Source: Eubacterium sp. CAG:274 (GTDB lineage: Bacteria > Bacillota > Clostridia > Lachnospirales > CAG-274). From it: a stretch of DNA of 64,000 nucleotides. This document shows positions 57,277-64,000 of the stretch, in pieces; positions within the stretch are counted from its first letter, which is position 1; each line of letters opens with the position of its first letter. The stretch covers positions 158,041 through 222,040 of the forward strand of contig FR888508.1 of the NCBI GenBank assembly GCA_000432155.1, in the 5' to 3' direction. The notes under the pieces were generated by a model. That model saw nothing but the letters and a program-made list of their open reading frames with translations, ran no database searches and was not told where the DNA came from. A program made the position numbers and the translations under genes.

Positions 57277-58553
57277 TACATCGCCCCCTCAATAATAACT
57301 GACTGACCACTTGGAAGTTTAGATTCGCTATAATCTTCAGCAGTAGTCTTTCCATAAACAACACAATTCTTACCTATTTCAATATTATCAGGGACAACAG
57401 TATCACTACCAATTACTGTAATACCTGTGTTGTAAATCTTAGGTTTCTGTTCATTAGGAATGTTATCCCAAAGACCCATCTTTACATTATCGCCAATTAC
57501 TGTATTCTGGTCAACAATTACTCTGTCAAGTACAGCATTCTTGCCGATTACACAGCCTTCCATAATTATTGAATCTTTAACTACCGCACCCTCTTCAATA
57601 GTTACATTTTTACTTATTACACAATGTTCAATAGAACCATAAATCTGAGCACCCTCTGAAACTATAGAAGTCTTTATAGAAGCATTTTCCCCTGTATACT
57701 GTGGTGGCTGATAATCACTCTTAGTATAAATCTTCCAAAAATCTTCATAGAGATTAAATTCAGGTAAAGTCTTGATAAGTTCCATATTTGCAGCCCAATA
57801 AGATTCAATAGTACCTACATCTTTCCAGTAGTCCTTAAATCTGTAAGCATAAAGGCTCTGACCCTCTCCAAGCATCTTTGGAATAATGTGCTTACCAAAG
57901 TCACTATCCGGATGAATTTTTTCATCTTCAATAAGAGCCTTTCTTAAATTTGACCAAGTGAATATGTAAATACCCATACTAGCAAGATTACTCTTTGGAT
58001 GTTCAGGCTTTTCTTCAAATTCATAAATCTTGTCATTTTCATCGGCATTCATAATACCAAAACGACTAGCATCTTCCATAGGTACTTCTAATACTGCAAT
58101 AGTTGCATCAGCATTATTTTCCTTATGATATTTAAGCATTGCTGCATAATCCATTTTATAAATATGGTCGCCTGAAAGTATAAGCACATATTCTGGATTA
58201 CAAGAGTCAATATAGTCAATATTCTGATAAATAGCATTAGCTGTACCAGAATACCAAGAACCTATTTCGCCCTCTCTCATATGTGGTGCAAGTATTGAAA
58301 CACCACCATTTACTCTATCTAAGTCCCAAGGCACACCAATACCAATATGTGCATTTAATGCCAATGGCTGATACTGTGTAAGTACACCAACTGTATCAAC
58401 ACCAGAGTTTACGCAATTACTCATTGGGAAGTCAATAATTCTATACTTGCCCCCAAAAGCAACCGCTGGCTTAGCCTTGTCCATAGTAAGAATACCAAGT
58501 CTACTACCCTGACCACCTGCAAGAAGCATGGCCATCATCTCGTTTCTCTTCAT
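57276..58553 (-). CDS. glgC: Glucose-1-phosphate adenylyltransferase, catalytic subunit
   Basis: Makes ADP-glucose for glycogen. 425 residues; LLAGGQGSRLGILTMDKAKPAV holds the nucleotide and allosteric residues (quoted part GGQGSRLG), GDHIYKMDY holds the catalytic Asp, EEKPEHPKSN the substrate site. The reading from 58580 begins upstream of GGAGGG; ATG 58553 is correct. The promoter at 58687-58715 overlaps a perfect palindrome. Glycogen synthase is not in the window. Confidence 0.95.
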   Translation of the reverse strand: MKRNEMMAMLLAGGQGSRLGILTMDKAKPAVAFGGKYRIIDFPMSNCVNSGVDTVGVLTQYQPLALNAHIGIGVPWDLDRVNGGVSILAPHMREGEIGSWYSGTANAIYQNIDYIDSCNPEYVLILSGDHIYKMDYAAMLKYHKENNADATIAVLEVPMEDASRFGIMNADENDKIYEFEEKPEHPKSNLASMGIYIFTWSNLRKALIEDEKIHPDSDFGKHIIPKMLGEGQSLYAYRFKDYWKDVGTIESYWAANMELIKTLPEFNLYEDFWKIYTKSDYQPPQYTGENASIKTSIVSEGAQIYGSIEHCVISKNVTIEEGAVVKDSIIMEGCVIGKNAVLDRVIVDQNTVIGDNVKMGLWDNIPNEQKPKIYNTGITVIGSDTVVPDNIEIGKNCVVYGKTTAEDYSESKLPSGQSVIIEGAM

Positions 58554-58670
58554 AAATACATCCCTCCATTCAATATCCATAAGTCAATCATATCACAAGC
58601 AAAAGCAATATTCAACAAATAGAAATCGCATAATAAATGAAAAAATTACAAGCAATAAAAGTTACACCTT

Positions 58671-58686
58671 GTAATTACTTAATTAC
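58671..58686. promoter_or_regulatory. Candidate operator at the glgC transcription start
   Basis: Perfect palindrome GTAATTA-CT-TAATTAC directly adjoining the -10 box. The leader also has ATTACAAG (58645-58652) / CTTGTAAT (58668-58675), so the RNA could fold here too. Confidence 0.45.
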
Positions 58687-58715
58687 ATTATAGCAAACCT
58701 ATCTAAAAAAATCAA
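58687..58715 (-). promoter_or_regulatory. Promoter of glgC-glgD
   Basis: Minus strand TTGATT (58715-58710), 17-base spacer, perfect TATAAT (58692-58687). Confidence 0.75.
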
Positions 58716-58852
58716 CAAATTTTACAATCAAAAAAACTAATTTATGTAAAAAATAGCCAATGTATTTTTTCAGTAAATTTTATAAATTTTTATGGCTTTT
58801 TTTTGAAAAATGGTATACAATAAAAATAATTATTATATGGAGGTCGTCTTTT

Positions 58853-60775
58853 ATGAAATACGGTTTTATAAGAACTGCTGCTGCCACACCTGATATAAAG
58901 GTTTGTGATTGCGATTTTAATGCTGATAATATTATAAAAAACATTAAAACAGCATACGAAAACAATACTGAAATAATAGTTTTTCCTGAACTTGTAATTA
59001 CTGGTTATACTTGTGGAGATTTATTTGGTCAAAGAACTCTTATTTCTTCATCAATGAAAGCATTAGATAAGATTAAATGTGAAACAAAAAACATTAATAC
59101 ATTAATTGTTTTAGGTATGCCATACCAATATAAAGGCAAGTTATATAACTGTGGTGCTGTATTGTATAAAGGACACATTCTCGCTCTTATTTCAAAGAGT
59201 TTCTTACCTAACTATAATGAATTTTATGAAAAAAGATGGTTTGAAGAAGCACTTAATGAAACAGTTTACGTAGATATTTTAGGCGATACTGTGCCTTTCG
59301 GTACAAAAATTATTGTACAAGCTGAAAATATGCCTGAATTTTCATTAGCCGTTGAAATTTGTGAAGATTTATGGAGTGTTATTCCTCCTTCTTCTAATCA
59401 TAGTCTTGCAGGTGCAACTATTATTGCAAATCCATCAGCCGGAAATGAAATTACAGGAAAAGACAGTTACAGACTTTCTCTTGTAAGCAGTCAATCTGCC
59501 AAAACTATTTCTTCATATATTTATACTTGTGCTGGTTATGGAGAGTCTACAACTGATGTAGTTTTCTCTGGTCACAATATTATTTGTGAAAATGGTACTG
59601 TGCTTGCAACTGCCAAGAGATTTGAAAATGGTATAGTATATGGAGATATTGACATATTTAAAATAGCCTCTGAAAGACAGAAAAATACATCTTTCAGACT
59701 TAACACAACTGGTTATACCTATGTTAATTTTGAATTTGAAGAAAATAATGGGGAAGTTAATAGATTTTTTGACCCACACCCATTTGTACCAAGTGATTTA
59801 CAAGTCAGAGATAAGCGTTGTGATGAAATTCTCAATATTCAGGCTTTAGGCTTAAAAAAGAGAATTGAACATATTGGTACTAAGAATGTTGTTATTGGTA
59901 TAAGTGGTGGCCTTGACTCCACACAAGCTCTTATTGTGGCAAATAAAGCCTTTGAACTTGCAGGTTTAGACAAAAAAGGCATAATATGTGTTACAATGCC
60001 TTGCTTTGGTACAACTGACAGAACATATAACAATGCTGTAGAACTTACAAAAGCATTAGGTGCTACTTTAATAGAAGTTAATATCAAAAAAGCCGTTAAA
60101 CAGCATTTCTCTGATATTGGTCACGATGAAAGTGTAAAGGATTTAACATACGAAAACTCTCAAGCCAGAGAAAGAACTCAAATTCTTATGGATATGGCAT
60201 CAAAATATAGAGGTTTTGTAGTTGGTACAGGGGATTTAAGTGAATTAGCCTTAGGTTGGGCTACCTATAACGGCGACCATATGAGTATGTACGGTGTAAA
60301 TAACTCTATACCTAAAACTCTTATAAAGTACCTTATTAAATATTTTGCTGACACAACTTCTGACAGCAACTTAAAAGAAATACTTTATGATATTTTAGAC
60401 ACTCCTGTTTCTCCTGAGTTACTTCCTCCAGATGAAAACGGAAATATTGCACAGATTACAGAAGATGTGGTTGGTCCTTACGAACTTCACGATTTCTTCT
60501 TGTACAATATGATGAGATTAAGCTTTGAACCTAAAAAGATTTTCTATATTGCAAATATAGCCTTTAAGGACAAATATGACAAGAAAACAATATATAAATG
60601 GCTTAGAAATTACTATTGGAGATTTTTCTCACAGCAATTTAAGAGAAGTTGCTTACCAGACGGTCCAAAGGTAGGTTCTGTAAGCCTTAGTCCTAGAGGA
60701 GATTGGAGAATGCCTAGCGATGCCGTATCTAAATTATGGCTTGCACAAATGGACGAAATAGAAAAAACTCTTTAA
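58853..60775 (+). CDS. nadE: Glutamine-dependent NAD+ synthetase
   Basis: Final step of NAD synthesis. 640 residues in two domains. The N-terminal nitrilase-type glutaminase has the triad Glu in VFPELVITGYTCGD, Lys in ISKSFLPNY and Cys in VEICEDLW. The C-terminal synthetase has the P-loop GISGGLDSTQAL, then GTGDLSELALGWATYNGDHMS (quoted part GTGDLSELALGW). The upstream reading to 58760 has no ribosome site; GGAGG precedes ATG 58853. It supplies NAD also used by the sirtuin further on. Confidence 0.95.
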   Translation: MKYGFIRTAAATPDIKVCDCDFNADNIIKNIKTAYENNTEIIVFPELVITGYTCGDLFGQRTLISSSMKALDKIKCETKNINTLIVLGMPYQYKGKLYNCGAVLYKGHILALISKSFLPNYNEFYEKRWFEEALNETVYVDILGDTVPFGTKIIVQAENMPEFSLAVEICEDLWSVIPPSSNHSLAGATIIANPSAGNEITGKDSYRLSLVSSQSAKTISSYIYTCAGYGESTTDVVFSGHNIICENGTVLATAKRFENGIVYGDIDIFKIASERQKNTSFRLNTTGYTYVNFEFEENNGEVNRFFDPHPFVPSDLQVRDKRCDEILNIQALGLKKRIEHIGTKNVVIGISGGLDSTQALIVANKAFELAGLDKKGIICVTMPCFGTTDRTYNNAVELTKALGATLIEVNIKKAVKQHFSDIGHDESVKDLTYENSQARERTQILMDMASKYRGFVVGTGDLSELALGWATYNGDHMSMYGVNNSIPKTLIKYLIKYFADTTSDSNLKEILYDILDTPVSPELLPPDENGNIAQITEDVVGPYELHDFFLYNMMRLSFEPKKIFYIANIAFKDKYDKKTIYKWLRNYYWRFFSQQFKRSCLPDGPKVGSVSLSPRGDWRMPSDAVSKLWLAQMDEIEKTL

Positions 60776-60853
60776 TCTCAAAAAAAACTTGTAATAATCC
60801 CCAAAAAGTATTAGAATAAATATATCTATTCTTTTTTAGGAGGAATTTATAAA

Positions 60854-61921
60854 ATGAGCAAACAAGTAGTAGCTGTATTGTTTGGTGGCCAGTCATCAGA
60901 ACACGATGTTTCTAAGGTAAGTGCCGCTACAATTATTTCAAATATTAATACAGAAAAGTATTCTGTAATTCCAGTATATATTACAAAAGAAGGTAAATGG
61001 TTATTATACGACGGTCCTTTGGACAGTATTGGCAATAACGATTGGCAGAAATTTGCAAGCACTTGCATTTTAAGCCCAGATACAGAACACCATGGTCTTC
61101 TTAGAATTGTTGGAGATAAGGTTAAAAACATTCCTGTTGATGTTGTCATTCCTGTTCTTCATGGTGCAAATGGCGAAGATGGTACAGTTCAGGGTCTTTT
61201 TGAACTTGCTAAAATCCCTTATGTAGGTTGTGGCGTATTATCTTCTGCTGTAAGTATGAACAAGGCTTATACAAAGATTATTGTTGATACTATTGGAGTT
61301 GACCAGGCTAAGTACACTATTGTATACAGACCAGAATTATCTGAAGACCTTGACAAATGTCTTGATAGAGTTGAAGAAAAATGTGGTTATCCTTGCTTCG
61401 TTAAGCCTGCTTGTGCCGGTTCAAGTGTAGGTATCACAAAGGCTCACAACAGAGATGAACTTATTGATGGCCTTTGGACTGCTTCTGAACACGACAGAAC
61501 TATTGTTATAGAAGAAAACATTACAGGCGATGAGCTTGAATGTGCTGTTCTTGGTAATCACGATATTCAGGCATCTGCTGTAGGTCAGATTTATGCTGCT
61601 GCAGAATTTTATGACTACGATGCAAAATATAACAATGCTGAATCTAAGACTGTAATTCCTGCTAATATTTCAAATGAAAAAGCTGAAGAAATCAGAAAGA
61701 AAGCTATTGAAATATTTAAGGTACTTGACGGTAGAGGTCTTTCAAGAGTTGACTTCTTCCTTGAAGAAAAAACAAACAGAGTTATTTTCAACGAAATTAA
61801 TACATTACCTGGCTTTACTTCAATAAGTATGTATCCTATGCTTTTTAGAGCTGCCGGTATTGATACAGAAGAACTTGTAGATAAACTTATTGAACTTGCA
61901 TTAACTCGTAACGAGGAATAA
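60854..61921 (+). CDS. ddl: D-alanine--D-alanine ligase
   Basis: Makes the D-Ala-D-Ala dipeptide for peptidoglycan. 355 residues of the ATP-grasp fold: LFGGQSSEHDVS at the start, VIPVLHGANGEDGT, KPACAGSSVGI, the omega loop with FYDYDAKY and NEINTLPGFTSISMYP. The tyrosine/lysine omega loop is of the D-Ala-D-Ala type and not D-Ala-D-lactate. AGGAGG precedes ATG 60854. murI follows 11 bases later. Confidence 0.96.
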   Translation: MSKQVVAVLFGGQSSEHDVSKVSAATIISNINTEKYSVIPVYITKEGKWLLYDGPLDSIGNNDWQKFASTCILSPDTEHHGLLRIVGDKVKNIPVDVVIPVLHGANGEDGTVQGLFELAKIPYVGCGVLSSAVSMNKAYTKIIVDTIGVDQAKYTIVYRPELSEDLDKCLDRVEEKCGYPCFVKPACAGSSVGITKAHNRDELIDGLWTASEHDRTIVIEENITGDELECAVLGNHDIQASAVGQIYAAAEFYDYDAKYNNAESKTVIPANISNEKAEEIRKKAIEIFKVLDGRGLSRVDFFLEEKTNRVIFNEINTLPGFTSISMYPMLFRAAGIDTEELVDKLIELALTRNEE

Positions 61922-61932
61922 GAGGTGTTATT

Positions 61933-62736
61933 ATGGATAACAGACCAATTGGAGTTTTTGACTCTGGCGTTGGTGGACTTACTGTTGTAAAACAGATAAT
62001 AAAAACTATGCCTTATGAACATACAATATATTTTGGCGATACAGCAAGAGTTCCTTATGGTTCAAAATCTAAAGAAACTGTAACTAAATTTTCTAGTCAG
62101 ATAATTAGATTTTTGAAAACTATGGATGTTAAAGCTGTAGTTATTGCCTGCAACACCGTCAGCTCCAACTGTTATGAGGCATTAACATCAGAATTTCCAG
62201 ACTTACCTATTATAGAGGTTGTTACACCGGGGGTTGAATCTTGCCTTGCTGCCACAAAAAACAACAAGGTTGGTTTAATTGGTACAGAAGGTACTGTTAG
62301 TAGTGGTGCTTATGAAAAAAGATTAAAGGCTGCTAATAACAAAATCGAAGTATATAAAAAAGCTTGTCCTCTCTTTGTACCTCTCGCTGAGGAAGGTTGG
62401 ACAGATAACGAGGTTGCCTATAAAACAGCTGAAATATATTTAAAGGAATTATTAGACAAAGATATTGACTCTATAATTCTTGGCTGTACTCACTACCCAC
62501 TTTTAAAGGCTTGTATAGGTAAAATTGTGGGAGAAAAAGTTAAGATTGTTGACCCTGCTAAGGCAACAGCCTTAAAGGTTAAAGATTATCTTACTTCTCA
62601 CAATATGCTTAATGACTTAAATACAGAAAAACACACTTTCTATGTAAGTGATAACAATGCAAAGTTTAATACAATTTGCGAAAGAGTTTTACATAAAGAA
62701 TTCCACGCACAGCAAATAGATATTGAAAAATATTAA
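61933..62736 (+). CDS. murI: Glutamate racemase
   Basis: Supplies D-glutamate for peptidoglycan. 267 residues with the two catalytic cysteines in ACNTVSSN (about residue 75) and GCTHYPLL (about residue 187), the opening FDSGVGGLTV and the YFGDTARVPYG motif. Cotranscribed with ddl, so two cell-wall precursor enzymes share one unit. Confidence 0.96.
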   Translation: MDNRPIGVFDSGVGGLTVVKQIIKTMPYEHTIYFGDTARVPYGSKSKETVTKFSSQIIRFLKTMDVKAVVIACNTVSSNCYEALTSEFPDLPIIEVVTPGVESCLAATKNNKVGLIGTEGTVSSGAYEKRLKAANNKIEVYKKACPLFVPLAEEGWTDNEVAYKTAEIYLKELLDKDIDSIILGCTHYPLLKACIGKIVGEKVKIVDPAKATALKVKDYLTSHNMLNDLNTEKHTFYVSDNNAKFNTICERVLHKEFHAQQIDIEKY

Positions 62737-62740
62737 TAGA

Positions 62741-62770
62741 TTAAGGGCTACCTAAATTGGTAGCTCTTAA
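62741..62770. terminator. Terminator between murI and the sirtuin gene
   Basis: TTAAGGGCTACC / GGTAGCTCTTAA stem with loop TAAATT; serves convergent genes. Confidence 0.75.
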
Positions 62771-62771
62771 A

Positions 62772-63641
62772 TTATACCATTCGTTTCAAAACATCTCCTA
62801 TATCACTTTCAATGCAAATGGACTGTTCTTTTATTTGTCTTGGGATATATATTTCTGATAGATTTATGCAACAATATGTAGAATTTTCATTTTCCTCTGT
62901 CATTCTCCAAAACGGATATTTTATAATTACTGGTGTATTTCCACCTACTCCTAGCTCAAGAAATACAACATTCATATTTTTACTTCTGCGAATAAAGTCT
63001 TCATACCTCTGCTCTGCCTTGTACCAACCTTCATCTTGTACAAAACTATCATCACAGCGTAAATTCATATTCATTGGTGCTCCACAAATTGGGCAATAAG
63101 GCACTAATTCTGTAGGTATTTTCATATTACTCTGTTGTTTTACCATATTTCTAACCTGTTCTTCATTATCATAGGTCTTATTATGACAAGGTTTTGAACA
63201 TTGCCATAATCCATAATCCCCTTGTGTATAAAACAATCTTTTCTTATCAAAACCTGATATTTGAAATTGGTGGTCAACATTTGTTGTAATAACAAAATAA
63301 TTTTTATTTTCTACTAACTTTAAAAGGTTTATATAAACTTCTGTAGGCTTAATATCATATCTATTTACATAAATATGTCTTGACCACCATGCCCAATATT
63401 CCTCTAAAGAGTTAAATGGATAAAATCCACCTGAATACATATCTTTAATGCCATATTTTCTTTTAAAATCAGAAAAATATTTTTCAAATCTTTCACCATT
63501 ATATGTTAGCCCTGCCGATGTAGAAAGCCCTGCACCTGCCCCAATAACTATTACATCAGCCTTTTCTATTTTCTCTTTTAATTTTTCAATTTCATTCAAG
63601 CAATTTTCTGTAGATTTCATAGTCCATTTCTTTAAAAACAT
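62772..63641 (-). CDS. Class M sirtuin (SirTM), probable protein ADP-ribosyltransferase
   Basis: 289 residues of the Sir2 fold. NAD loop GAGAGLSTSAGL (34-45), TTNVDHQF (119-126), zinc cysteines at CSKPC (148, 152) and CPICG. The histidine that acts as base in deacetylating sirtuins is replaced: the motif is YTQGDYGLWQC, with Gln140 in its place. That change, together with a macrodomain gene in the same operon, is the hallmark of class M sirtuins, which ADP-ribosylate proteins instead of deacetylating them. ATG 63641 has GGAGGTG in front and overlaps the macrodomain gene by 50 bases. Target protein unknown; lipoate-linked GcvH-like carriers are the known targets in some bacteria. Confidence 0.85.
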   Translation of the reverse strand: MFLKKWTMKSTENCLNEIEKLKEKIEKADVIVIGAGAGLSTSAGLTYNGERFEKYFSDFKRKYGIKDMYSGGFYPFNSLEEYWAWWSRHIYVNRYDIKPTEVYINLLKLVENKNYFVITTNVDHQFQISGFDKKRLFYTQGDYGLWQCSKPCHNKTYDNEEQVRNMVKQQSNMKIPTELVPYCPICGAPMNMNLRCDDSFVQDEGWYKAEQRYEDFIRRSKNMNVVFLELGVGGNTPVIIKYPFWRMTEENENSTYCCINLSEIYIPRQIKEQSICIESDIGDVLKRMV

Positions 63642-64000
63642 TGAAAATCACCTCCATACTACTATTTGTCTTAGATTTATAATCTTTCACAGTATTTACT
63701 GCAATTTCAGCAGCCTTTTCGTTAGGAAAATAAAATTCTCCTGTTGATATACAACAAAAAGCAATACTTTTTACTCCACTTTGTTCTGCTAATTCTAAAC
63801 AAGACCTATAGCAACTGGCAAGTTTTTCTTCGTCATTCTTACATAATCTCCCTCTCACAATAGGTCCTACAGTATGTAACACATATTTACAAGGCAAATT
63901 ATAAGCCGATGTAATTTTTGCTTTTCCTGTTTCTTCTAATCTATTTTGTAATTTCATTATTTTTTCACATTCCAAACGCAACTGAACTCCTGCAAAAGTA
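63592..64000 (-). CDS. Macrodomain protein, probable ADP-ribosyl hydrolase (partial, N-terminus off window)
   Basis: About 136 C-terminal residues are visible; the frame runs through base 64000 (FAGVQLRLECEKIMKLQ), so the true start lies beyond. Macrodomain features: ITSAYNLPCKYVLHTVGPIVRG, then FCCISTGEFYFPNEKAAEIAV (the phosphate-binding loop is ISTGEFYFP). The CCISTGEF form with nearby Cys/His resembles the zinc-containing macrodomains linked to class M sirtuins, which remove the modification the sirtuin adds. It overlaps the sirtuin gene, ensuring paired translation. Confidence 0.85.
   Translation of the reverse strand, partial: TFAGVQLRLECEKIMKLQNRLEETGKAKITSAYNLPCKYVLHTVGPIVRGRLCKNDEEKLASCYRSCLELAEQSGVKSIAFCCISTGEFYFPNEKAAEIAVNTVKDYKSKTNSSMEVIFNVFKEMDYEIYRKLLE

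Overview
The window is AT-rich, spore-forming, anaerobic Firmicutes DNA. Class Clostridia is likely and a Lachnospiraceae-like relative is my best guess; I cannot place it further. The evidence is a SpoIIID regulator, a small acid-soluble spore protein gene, paired GlgC/GlgD, a CIRCE-controlled groESL operon, clostridial-type thiamine genes, strong GGAGG ribosome sites and consensus SigA promoters. The uronate genes, the short-chain dehydrogenase, leuS and groEL use a visibly different codon set (AAG, AAC, GGT, CTT) from their neighbours, as expected of highly expressed genes.

Layout. 1-5162 (minus): one operon of response regulator, sensor kinase, GerMN protein and comEC, with comEC cut by the window edge. 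5370-6977: a D,D-carboxypeptidase with a very basic tail. 7139-11758: uronate operon uxaB-uxaA-uxaC. 11771-13493: a decayed stretch, an acetyltransferase without a normal start codon, and a His-tailed EamA transporter. 13515-18159 (minus): hom, then asd-dapA-dapB behind a lysine riboswitch. 18218: a spore protein gene. 18436-20933 (minus): GH28 pectinase and an esterase. 20989-27097 (minus): VanZ, SLH protein, dockerin-like protein, an unknown membrane protein, and a tyrosine kinase/phosphatase/Wzz module. 27253-28188: a gluconate 5-dehydrogenase-like gene. 28190-31394: repeats, a HAD phosphatase, a heavily structured intergenic block and groESL. 31475-33054: DUF554 and an Ogg-type glycosylase. 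33210-36366: sigma/anti-sigma pair, Fe-S protein, membrane protein. 36410-40901: leuS, spoIIID, CBS protein, PAP2, TSCPD protein, tRNA-Gly and tRNA-Trp. 41030-46015 (minus): galE-like gene plus a surface O-acetylation operon. 46049-49665: thiS-thiF-thiG-thiH-tenI. 49796-52242 (minus): hslO, methyltransferase, YdcF. 52551-55768: AnfO-like protein, small unknown, DUF45 peptidase, MATE pump. 55909-58715 (minus): YeaQ-like protein and glgC-glgD. 58853-62736: nadE, ddl, murI. 62772-64000 (minus): class M sirtuin plus macrodomain, with the macrodomain cut by the window edge.

How it fits together. UxaC, UxaB and UxaA convert galacturonate to 2-keto-3-deoxygluconate. The cytoplasmic GH28 enzyme, the esterase and the dehydrogenase elsewhere in the window fit the same pectin/uronate theme. 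A second theme is the cell surface: carboxypeptidase, Ddl, MurI, SLH protein, kinase module and O-acetylation operon.

The most unusual material is non-coding. First, a block between groEL and the HAD gene (29081-29367) contains a back-to-back four-way junction with no unpaired bases at the junction, flanked by two 47-bp direct repeats, next to a roughly 24-bp hairpin that starts in the groEL stop codon. Second, a family of about 62-65 bp three-hairpin repeats (six copies at four loci) lies only in tail-to-tail gene gaps and shows compensatory base changes. Third, the thi operon has a short terminator leader in place of a TPP riboswitch.
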